Below are positions 34,068 through 39,999 of a stretch of DNA of 39,999 nt, piece by piece. Position numbers and translations under genes: made by a program. The notes under the pieces were generated by a model. That model worked only from the letters and a program-made list of their open reading frames with translations, made no database searches and was not told where the DNA came from. Source of the DNA: Rugosimonospora africana (GTDB taxonomy: Bacteria; Actinomycetota; Actinomycetes; Mycobacteriales; Micromonosporaceae); NCBI RefSeq assembly GCF_016862975.1, contig NZ_BONZ01000099.1:1-39999 (forward strand), in the 5' to 3' direction. Each line of letters opens with the position of its first letter. Position 1 is the stretch's first letter.

Positions 34068-34303
34068 CGAGCCTCCTCATCTCTTCCCCTCAATATTGTT
34101 CGGTTCGCGCAACCGGGAGGCGTCGGTCGAATGGGCGTAACGGCGCGTCGATCATCGTGTCCGCGATGGACCGCCGGGGAACGATCGTGGGTGAATTGGT
34201 CGGGCGAGGCGCCATAGCGATCGATGCGGCGTCGTAATTCCGACCCGCTGGCGCGCATTTTCCGGCGGTACTGTCGATAAGCCGACCGGTGTGACGAATG
34301 GCC
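34068..34303. other. intergenic region upstream of the STAND pair
   Basis: About 235 bp with no gene I can support. An AT-rich spot (CAATATTG, 34091-34098, itself a palindrome) 24 bp upstream of the first STAND gene is the likeliest promoter or operator element. Confidence 0.35.
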
Positions 34304-34377
34304 GGTGGGTCGGCGGCTTTCCGGTGGGTCGGCGGCTTGCGGTGGGTCGGCGGCTTGCGGTGGGTCAGCGGCTCTCC
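34304..34377. repeat. 18/19-bp tandem repeat, four copies, across the kinase stop codon
   Basis: Units of the form GGTGGGTCGGCGGCTTGC start at 34304, 34323, 34341 and 34359. The last unit contains the TGA stop (minus strand, 34365-34367) of the P-loop kinase gene. Confidence 0.92.
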
Positions 34378-34877
34378 ACCAGTCGCCGGTATACCGCCTC
34401 GACGACCGTCTCCAGTGGCGCGGAGGTGTCGATCAGGACGTGATCGTCCGTCCACGGTTCATAGGCGGCGGCTCGGGACTCGACCTTCTCCCAGGTCGGC
34501 TCCGGCAGGTGGCGCAACCCCCGGCGCCGGCTCTCCAGACGGCGCCGGTGTTCCGTCCGGTCGGAGCAGGTGAGCACGACGAATCGCAGCGCCACGGCCG
34601 CGCGCTCGGCCGCGTGACGCCAGGTCGACCGGGCCGGTTCGCTGTCGTTGACGGCGTCGACGACGACATCCCGGCCCAGCGCCAGGTTCTGCTCGGCGGC
34701 GGCCCTGGTCACCTCGTACGCCGCGACTCCGGTCTCCCAGCCCGGTGGCAGGCCGGCGCCGAGCATGGCGTCCTCGGCCGTGTCGATCGACAGGTGCACG
34801 GCGCCCAACCTGGCGGCGACACCGGCGGCGACGGCCGTCTTGCCGGTGCCCGGCAGACCGGAGATCACGATCAACAC
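34365..34877 (-). CDS. small P-loop kinase (AAA_33/zeta-like)
   Basis: 170 residues. P-loop GLPGTGKT (7-14) begins right at the N-terminus. LSIDTAEDAML, VVVDAVNDSEPAR and the basic lid RTEHRRRLESRRRG follow, the pattern of small-molecule or nucleoside kinases of the AAA_33 group (chloramphenicol phosphotransferase and zeta-toxin relatives). The phosphorylated substrate is not identifiable, and no antitoxin-like partner is adjacent. I use the GTG at 34877; TTG one codon on is possible, and the ribosome binding site (GGTGA) is weak. It ends inside a tandem repeat. Confidence 0.8.
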   Translation of the reverse strand: MLIVISGLPGTGKTAVAAGVAARLGAVHLSIDTAEDAMLGAGLPPGWETGVAAYEVTRAAAEQNLALGRDVVVDAVNDSEPARSTWRHAAERAAVALRFVVLTCSDRTEHRRRLESRRRGLRHLPEPTWEKVESRAAAYEPWTDDHVLIDTSAPLETVVEAVYRRLVESR

Positions 34878-34893
34878 AGTTCACCGTACCCGG

Positions 34894-35796
34894 CTACTTG
34901 ACCGAGCCGGCCATCACCCCGCGGGTCAGGGTGCGCTGGAAGATCAGGAAGAACAGCACCGCCGGGACGATCCCGAGCAGCGCCGAGGCGCTGGTAGTGG
35001 TCGCGTCCATCATCCGTTCGCCCTGCAGCACGCCGAGTGCGACGGGCACGGTCTGCTGGTCGCTGGAGATCAGGAACACCAGCGGCAGGAAGAACTCGTT
35101 CCAGGTCCACACGAAGAAGAACGTGAGCAGTACCGACAGCGTGGGCCGGCTGACCGGTACGACGATCCGCCACAGCACCCGGAACCGGCCGGCGCCGTCG
35201 ACCTCCGCCGCGTCCAGCAACTCGCCGGGGAAGCTCGCGTACACCGAGGTGAGCAGGTACGTGCCGAACGATCCCTGGATGACGATGAAGATGATGATGA
35301 CGATGGTCAGCGTGTCGTACAGGTGCAGGCTCTTGGACACGTAGTAGAGCGGGTACACCAGGACTTCCTGCGGCAGGAGATTGGCGACCAGGAAGAAGAC
35401 CAGGAACCAGGTGCGCCCGCGGACCCGCCCGATGCCCAGCGCGTACGCGTTGAGAACCGACAGGATCACGCCGCCGACCGCGACCGCGGCGCTGACCAGG
35501 AAGCTGTTGAGCAGCTTGCGCCCGAAGTCGACGCGGTTCCAGAAGTCGGCGATCCCGCGCAGGTACACCGAGTGCGGCATGCCCAGCGGACCGTGCGCCG
35601 CGTAGTCCGCGGGACTCTTGACCGCGTTCAGCGCGACGACCAGCAGCGGGGCGACGGTCAGCAGGACCAGGACCACCAACCCGGCCAGCACCACGTGACG
35701 GGCGGGACCGCGGCCCTGCCGGCGCCGGCCGGTCGCCTTGGCGCCGGGTGCGGCCGGATGCCGGCCGGTGGCCCGGGTCGCCTCCGCCGTCGCCAT
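34894..35796 (-). CDS. sugar ABC transporter permease, MalG type
   Basis: 300 residues with six membrane helices. The MalG-type EAA loop (LLDAAEVDGAGRFRVLWRIV then VPVSRP) contacts the ATPase. A basic N-terminal tail precedes helix 1. The ATG shares one base with the stop of the MalF-type gene, so they are translated together. It forms the membrane channel of a carbohydrate importer with the partner permease. No ATPase gene is present; a shared MsiK-type ATPase encoded elsewhere is the usual solution in actinomycetes. Confidence 0.93.
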   Translation of the reverse strand: MATAEATRATGRHPAAPGAKATGRRRQGRGPARHVVLAGLVVLVLLTVAPLLVVALNAVKSPADYAAHGPLGMPHSVYLRGIADFWNRVDFGRKLLNSFLVSAAVAVGGVILSVLNAYALGIGRVRGRTWFLVFFLVANLLPQEVLVYPLYYVSKSLHLYDTLTIVIIIFIVIQGSFGTYLLTSVYASFPGELLDAAEVDGAGRFRVLWRIVVPVSRPTLSVLLTFFFVWTWNEFFLPLVFLISSDQQTVPVALGVLQGERMMDATTTSASALLGIVPAVLFFLIFQRTLTRGVMAGSVK

Positions 35797-36779
35797 CACG
35801 AACCGTCCATTCGCTGCCCGCGTGCCTGGATCCGGAGGAACACCACGGTCAGCAGCACGATGATCAGCGTCAGTACCGTGGAGATCGCCGATCCGTACCC
35901 GACCGCGGCCTTCTCGAAGTAGTTCTTGTAGGCGAAGTACGACGGCACCAGGGTGGCGTTGCCCGGCCCGCCCCTGGTGAGCACGAAGATCTGACCGAAG
36001 ATCTTCAGTCCTGCGATGGTCGTGGTGACCAGTACCACGTAGATCTCCGGCCGGATGAGGTGCACCGCGATCCGGCTGAACCGCTGCCACCACGACGCGC
36101 CGTCGAGGTCGGCCGCCTCGTACAGCTCCGGGTCCACGCGCGACAGGCCGGACATGAACATGACCACCGGGTACCCGACCTGGACCCACACCATGATGGC
36201 CATCACGCTGTACAGCGCGTACTTCGGGTCGCCGAGCCAGTTGACCGCGAGGGCCCGCAGGTGCAGCCGGTCCAGGATCGAGTTGAGCGCTCCGTAGCTC
36301 GGATGCAGGATCCAGCCCCAGACGATGCCGCTCACCGCGACCGGCAGCACCTGCGGCAGGTACAGGCCGGCGCGCAGCAGGCTCGCGGTACGGGGGCCGA
36401 CCACCTTCGCCACGTAGTCGAACAGCACCGCCGCCAGTACCAGGCCGATCAGCGTCGGCAGCACCGCCATCGCGAGGATCAGCAGGGCGATGTGCTCGAA
36501 CGAGGCCCAGAAATTCTCGTCGCGCACCAGCCGCGAGTAGTTCCGCAGACCGATCCACTGTGGACGGCCGATGCCGGTCCAGCGCGTGAAGCTGACCCCG
36601 ACCGTCATCACCAGCGGCACGACGATGACGCCGACCGACAGCAGGATGCCAGGCAGCAGGAAGACCAGGTACCCGCGGCGCCGGGCCGACCGGCGGCGCG
36701 TGGGGGCCGGCGGGCCGGGAGGGGTCGGGGGCAGCGCCCGGGTGTCCCCGGTGCCGCCCCCGACGGCGGTCGCGGTCAT
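35796..36779 (-). CDS. sugar ABC transporter permease, MalF type
   Basis: 327 residues with six membrane helices after a Pro-rich cytoplasmic N-terminus (ALPPTPPGPPAPTRRR). The EAA-type loop is LYEAADLDGASWWQRFSRIA, followed by VHLIRP. FTRWTGIGRPQWIGLRNYSR is typical of the MalF/UgpA group. It overlaps the binding-protein gene upstream by four bases (ATGA) and the second permease by one base, so the operon is tightly coupled. Confidence 0.93.
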   Translation of the reverse strand: MTATAVGGGTGDTRALPPTPPGPPAPTRRRSARRRGYLVFLLPGILLSVGVIVVPLVMTVGVSFTRWTGIGRPQWIGLRNYSRLVRDENFWASFEHIALLILAMAVLPTLIGLVLAAVLFDYVAKVVGPRTASLLRAGLYLPQVLPVAVSGIVWGWILHPSYGALNSILDRLHLRALAVNWLGDPKYALYSVMAIMVWVQVGYPVVMFMSGLSRVDPELYEAADLDGASWWQRFSRIAVHLIRPEIYVVLVTTTIAGLKIFGQIFVLTRGGPGNATLVPSYFAYKNYFEKAAVGYGSAISTVLTLIIVLLTVVFLRIQARGQRMDGS

Positions 36780-38074
36780 TTGCCGATGTCCGCCAGGTTG
36801 TCGTTGTACGGTTTCGCCAGTTCATCGAGGACCTGGCCCGGCGTCTTGGCCGCGTTGATCAGATCCTGGACGCCGGCGACCATGGTGTCGTAGTAGCCCG
36901 GGGCCGGCCAGTCCGGATAGAACGCCAGCCCGTCGTGCGACACCACGCCGTCGAACAACGCGATCAGGTCCCGGTTCTTCTCGTCGGTGACGCTCGCCGG
37001 TTCGGCGGCGACCGGCAGGCCGCCGGAGTTGGCCATCAGGTTCTGCACGTCCGGCTTCATCGTGGCGTCGATGAAGTCATATGCCAGGCTCTTGTTCTTC
37101 GCCTTCGCCGGAACCACCCACAGGTTGCCGCTGGACCCCGGGTGCAGGCTGTTGCCGGGAAACAGGAAGCTGCCCCACTCGAAGTTCTTGACCTCGCTGA
37201 CGAAGCGGCCATACCACCAGGTGCCGGAGATGACCATCGGGAACTTGCCCTGCTCCCAGGCGACACCCATGTCCTCGGCCTTGATGCCGGCCGAGTTCTT
37301 CGGGATGTAGCCGGCCTTGACCCAGCGGGCGAAGGTGTCGGCGGCGTAGCTGAACTCCGGGCCGTGGAAGTCCACCTTGTGCTTGTAGAGCTGGAAGTCG
37401 TCGACGAAGGACCGGGTCGCCTTGGACAGCGCCAGATCGTAGAAGATCTGCTGGGCCGGGTATTCTCCGCCGCCGACCGACAGCGGAGTCACTCCGGCCT
37501 TGACGAACGTGTCCATCGCGGTCTCGAACTCGGCGAGCGTGGTCGGCACCCGCACGTGGTACTTGTCGAACATCGCCTTGTTGTAATAGACGAGGTCGCC
37601 CAGCTCGCCGTAGTTCGGCACGCCGTACCACTTGCCGGAGCCCATGATGCCGTCGGCGTCGTACCGTGCGGTCGTCTGCAGGCTCGGGGACAGCTTGCCC
37701 GCCCAGCCGCGCTGCTGCGCCTGCGTGCTGAGGTCGGTCAGCAGGCCCTGCTTGGACAGCAGGCCCGCGGTCGCGTTGCCCTTGTTGTATTCCATGACGT
37801 CGGGCGCCTGGTCGGAACCCAGGATCTGGCTCGCGGTCTGCTGGATCTGCTCGAAGCTCTTCTCCTCGAACTTCACCGTCACGCCCGGATGGCTGGCCTT
37901 GAAGTCGTTGATGGCCTGGTTCCACGCGATTCCCATGGCGCTGTTCGGACCCTCGTAGTGCCACAGGGTCAGAGTCTTGGAGTCACCGGAGTCCGAACCG
38001 CTGCACGCAGCGACGCCGAGCGCCGCCGCCATGAGCAGGACACCGAACGCGGCGCCCGCTTTCGCCCGAAACAT
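36776..38074 (-). CDS. sugar ABC transporter substrate-binding lipoprotein
   Basis: 432 residues. A lipoprotein signal (MFRAKAGAAFGVLLMAAALG, then VAAC with the lipidated Cys at 24) anchors it outside the membrane. The mature protein is a family-1 solute-binding protein: LTLWHYEGPNSAMGIAW, VTVKFEEKSFEQIQQ, APDVMEYNKGN and GKFPMVISGTWWYG. AGGAGG lies 5 bases before the ATG. It is the first gene of the importer operon behind a LacI-controlled promoter. The sugar cannot be named, though the aromatic-rich site suggests an oligosaccharide. Confidence 0.93.
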   Translation of the reverse strand: MFRAKAGAAFGVLLMAAALGVAACSGSDSGDSKTLTLWHYEGPNSAMGIAWNQAINDFKASHPGVTVKFEEKSFEQIQQTASQILGSDQAPDVMEYNKGNATAGLLSKQGLLTDLSTQAQQRGWAGKLSPSLQTTARYDADGIMGSGKWYGVPNYGELGDLVYYNKAMFDKYHVRVPTTLAEFETAMDTFVKAGVTPLSVGGGEYPAQQIFYDLALSKATRSFVDDFQLYKHKVDFHGPEFSYAADTFARWVKAGYIPKNSAGIKAEDMGVAWEQGKFPMVISGTWWYGRFVSEVKNFEWGSFLFPGNSLHPGSSGNLWVVPAKAKNKSLAYDFIDATMKPDVQNLMANSGGLPVAAEPASVTDEKNRDLIALFDGVVSHDGLAFYPDWPAPGYYDTMVAGVQDLINAAKTPGQVLDELAKPYNDNLADIGK

Positions 38075-38170
38075 TGGCTCCTCCTAGGACGTTCGGCGAA
38101 TTCTCGGCGAGCTGTCGGGTACGAGCTGGTCGCACGGGCCGGCGTCGGAGGGGGAGCGGTCGACCGGCCG

Positions 38171-38183
38171 TCGAAGCGCTTCG
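38171..38183. promoter_or_regulatory. LacI operator O1 of the ABC operon
   Basis: TCGAAGCGCTTCG contains a perfect 12-bp palindrome (CGAAGCGCTTCG) identical to the core of the site in front of the adjacent LacI gene. It lies about 25 bp downstream of O2, inside the expected transcript leader. Confidence 0.8.
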
Positions 38184-38195
38184 GTGAAGGGATCG

Positions 38196-38209
38196 TCGAA
38201 GCGCTTGCG
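38196..38209. promoter_or_regulatory. LacI operator O2 at the transcription start
   Basis: TCGAAGCGCTTGCG keeps the left half and centre of the operator, with one extra base disrupting the right half. It begins about 5 bp past the -10 box on the minus strand, so a bound repressor would cover the transcription start. Confidence 0.7.
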
Positions 38210-38213
38210 TATC

Positions 38214-38242
38214 ACGCTAGGAAGGACCAGCCGACATGTCAA
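38214..38242 (-). promoter_or_regulatory. promoter of the ABC importer operon
   Basis: On the minus strand, TTGACA (38237-38242) and TAGCGT (38214-38219) are separated by exactly 17 bp, a consensus -35 and a TAnnnT -10. Transcription should start near 38206, within operator O2, leaving a leader of about 130 bases before the binding-protein gene. Confidence 0.75.
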
Positions 38243-38288
38243 CATCGATGGATCTCTCCTTCGGCGCCGGGAGACTCCCGGTTGTCGC

Positions 38289-39311
38289 TCAGCCGGCGCG
38301 CGGGCCGGTGCCCGCGTCGGCGCAACTGTCCCGCTCCGCCAGCGACGGCGCGAGCAGCCGCGTCTCCGCCCCGCGCTCGCCGCGCAGCAGGCTCATCACC
38401 CGTTCCACGGCCAGCGCGCCCAACTGGTGGCCGGGGATGTCCACCGACGTCATCCGGATCGGCAACCCCAGGGCGACGTCCTCCGGGCAGATGGCCACGA
38501 CCGACACGTCCTCCGGCACCCGCCGGCCGGACGAGCGCAGGATGCCCAGCAACGGCGAGAGCGCGGCCTCGTTGTGCACCACCAACGCGGAGACGCCGGG
38601 CAGCTCGTCGTCGATCCGGTTGAGGCAGGCGAGGGCGCCCTCGAAGGTCGGCTCGCTCGGGTGGCTCGCCGAGGCCAGCCCGTATTCCTCGACCGCGTCG
38701 ACGAACCCGGCGAGGAAGCGCGTGGCGTAGCTTGTGCCCCGCTCGTACACGGCCGGCGGCGGACCGATCAGCCCGACCGCCCGGTGTCCGTGCTCGGCGA
38801 GGTGCGCCACGGCCGTGTAGCCGGCCGCCGCGAAGTCGAGGTCGACGCAGGAGATCCCGCCCGGCCGGTTGGGCAGGCCGATCAGGACGGCGGGCTGGCG
38901 CAGCCGGCGCAGCACCGGGATGCGCGCGTCGTCGCTCTCGATGTCCATCACGATGAGGGCGTCGACCATCGCGCTGCCGGCGACCCGTTCCAGACCGGCG
39001 GATCCCTCGTCGTTGGTCAGCAGCAGGACGTCGTGGTCGTAGGAGCGCGCGGCGGTGACGACCGACGTCACGAACTGCATGATGACCGGGACGTTGATGT
39101 CACTGCGCAGCGGCGCGGCCAGGGCCAGCACGTTGGTGTGCCGGCCGGCCAACGCCCGGGCGCCGGCGTGCGGACGGTAGCCCAGCTCGGCGATGCTCGC
39201 CTCGACCCGGGCCCGGGTGGCCGGTGAGATCGGCCGGCGTCCACTGAGGACATAGGACACGGTGCTCGTGGACACGCCGGCCGCCGCGGCGACGTCGGCA
39301 ATGGTTGCCAC
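38289..39311 (-). CDS. LacI family repressor of the adjacent ABC importer
   Basis: 340 residues. LacI helix-turn-helix (TIADVAAAAGVSTSTVSYVLSG) and hinge (RVEASIAELGYRPHAGARALAG), then a sugar-binding-like effector domain (NVLALAAPL, ALIVMDIESDD, VSVVAICPEDVALGLPIRMTSVDIPGHQLG). The GTG start has AGGAG 7 bases upstream. It lies just upstream of the importer on the same strand, but the importer has its own promoter between them. Matching palindromes at both promoters indicate repression of the importer and of itself, relieved by the imported sugar. CGAAGCGCTTCG is a typical LacI-family core. Confidence 0.93.
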   Translation of the reverse strand: MATIADVAAAAGVSTSTVSYVLSGRRPISPATRARVEASIAELGYRPHAGARALAGRHTNVLALAAPLRSDINVPVIMQFVTSVVTAARSYDHDVLLLTNDEGSAGLERVAGSAMVDALIVMDIESDDARIPVLRRLRQPAVLIGLPNRPGGISCVDLDFAAAGYTAVAHLAEHGHRAVGLIGPPPAVYERGTSYATRFLAGFVDAVEEYGLASASHPSEPTFEGALACLNRIDDELPGVSALVVHNEAALSPLLGILRSSGRRVPEDVSVVAICPEDVALGLPIRMTSVDIPGHQLGALAVERVMSLLRGERGAETRLLAPSLAERDSCADAGTGPRAG

Positions 39312-39330
39312 CGGGGAACTCCTGGGTCCG

Positions 39331-39389
39331 GAAATCTCCTAGGTCGGGGTCTCCTAGGTTGGGGTCTCCTAGGTTGGGTCTCCTAGGTC
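39331..39389. repeat. 15-bp tandem repeat, four copies, with Shine-Dalgarno-like cores
   Basis: Units of the form GGGGTCTCCTAGGTT (39331, 39346, 39361 and a 14-bp copy at 39376). On the minus strand each reads CCTAGGAGA, so the LacI leader carries four extra AGGAG elements before the real AGGAG at the start codon. A diverged fifth unit (ACTCCTGGGTCC) includes that real site. Confidence 0.92.
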
Positions 39390-39402
39390 GAAGCGCTTCG
39401 AC
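39387..39402. promoter_or_regulatory. LacI operator O3 (autoregulatory)
   Basis: GTCGAAGCGCTTCGAC is a perfect 16-bp palindrome, the best copy of the operator in the window, about 75 bp upstream of the LacI start codon. Confidence 0.8.
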
Positions 39403-39414
39403 TTCTCTCGAAGG

Positions 39415-39978
39415 CTAACGGGCGCTCGCCTGCCCGGCAAGATACTCCTCGCGGGTCAGCGCGTACACCACGACCGGCTGGTTGCCATGGGCGGGCACCA
39501 CGGTCTCGCGGTCGAACCTCAGGCCGATCTTCTCCATCACCCGCCCCGACGCCCGGTTGTCCACGTGCCGGATGCTGACGATCCGGTCCAGTCCCCGGTC
39601 GACGAAGCCGAACCGCAGTACGGCGACGGCGCCCTCGGTGGCGAAGCCTCGGCCCCAGAACGAGCGCGCGAACCGCCAGCCGATCTCGACCGTGGGCAGC
39701 ACCTCGGGCAGGAAGTTCGGCACCGCCAGCGTCACCCATCCGGCGAGTTCCCCGGTGTCCTTCGGGCGTACCGCGTACATGCCGTAGCCCTTCTCCGCCC
39801 AGTCGCGGCGCACCCCCGCCAGCCCGGCCTCGGTCTGCTGCCGGCTGCGCACGGAACCGTCGCCGATGTACCGCATGACCTCGGGGTCGGAGTTCATTGC
39901 CGTGAGCGCGTCGAGGTCGTCGTCGCGTACGTGGTCCAGAACGAGGCGGGGGGTCTCCAGAGCGATCATGCGCCCCAT
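39415..39978 (-). CDS. GNAT family N-acetyltransferase (RimJ/RimL-like)
   Basis: 187 residues of the Acetyltransf_3 type: LETPRLVLDHVRDDDLDAL at the start, EIGWRFARSFWGRGFATEGAVAVLRFGF containing the acetyl-CoA loop (RGFATEG), and the closing HVDNRASGRVMEKIGL. Relatives acetylate ribosomal-protein N-termini or small molecules; the substrate here is unknown. GGGAGA precedes the ATG at 39978; the ATG at 39969 is an alternative start. It is upstream of the LacI gene on the same strand, 103 bp away. The promoter probably lies beyond the window edge. Confidence 0.9.
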   Translation of the reverse strand: MGRMIALETPRLVLDHVRDDDLDALTAMNSDPEVMRYIGDGSVRSRQQTEAGLAGVRRDWAEKGYGMYAVRPKDTGELAGWVTLAVPNFLPEVLPTVEIGWRFARSFWGRGFATEGAVAVLRFGFVDRGLDRIVSIRHVDNRASGRVMEKIGLRFDRETVVPAHGNQPVVVYALTREEYLAGQASAR

Positions 39979-39999
39979 CTTCTCCCAGAGCCTGCTGCC

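Noticed and set aside
34365-34877. Zeta-type toxin of a toxin-antitoxin pair
   Set aside because: The P-loop kinase fold fits, but no small antitoxin gene is adjacent and the protein is short, so a metabolite kinase is equally likely.

Overview
The window is very GC-rich, gene-dense DNA with GTG starts, GGAGG ribosome binding sites, Tat signals and AfsR-type regulators. This points to a filamentous actinomycete, most likely Micromonosporales (inference from style and gene content, not a database match). I see no tRNA, rRNA, IS element, phage gene or CRISPR array; the region reads as ordinary chromosome.

Layout. 1-5600: an 8-bp repeat array, a GntR/FCD regulator, a convergent Tat-exported arylsulfotransferase-like protein whose leader resembles a glycine riboswitch, and a divergent AfsR/SARP regulator. 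5600-11500: a secreted protein joining an I36 inhibitor-like domain to an NlpC/P60-like peptidase, an orphan LacI regulator, an MFS exporter, and a SecA2-type ATPase on a divergent, apparently leaderless promoter. 11700-20630: a complete potassium-uptake operon: a small DUF4118-like membrane protein, a 27-residue membrane microprotein, kdpF, kdpA, kdpB, kdpC, kdpD and kdpE. A perfect 19-bp hairpin lies over the kdpF start, and a terminator closes the operon.

20645-27248 (minus strand): an apparent operon of a NOX/ferric-reductase-like di-heme membrane protein with a long disordered tail, a NuoF-like flavoprotein fused to a [3Fe-4S] ferredoxin, a formylglycine-type sulfatase and a Tat-exported PHP phosphoesterase. 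The first two look like a split NADH-to-outside electron-transfer enzyme and are my best candidate for an undescribed system. 27791-34877: a GT4 glycosyltransferase, two tandem membrane-anchored STAND NTPases with TPR-like tails, and a small P-loop kinase.

34894-39978: a sugar ABC importer without its own ATPase (binding protein plus two permeases). It is controlled by an adjacent LacI regulator whose operators I can place: two at the importer promoter and one in front of the regulator. A GNAT acetyltransferase closes the window.

A recurring oddity is short tandem direct repeats at gene borders. In three genes (MFS, secA2, P-loop kinase) the repeats run across the stop codon.
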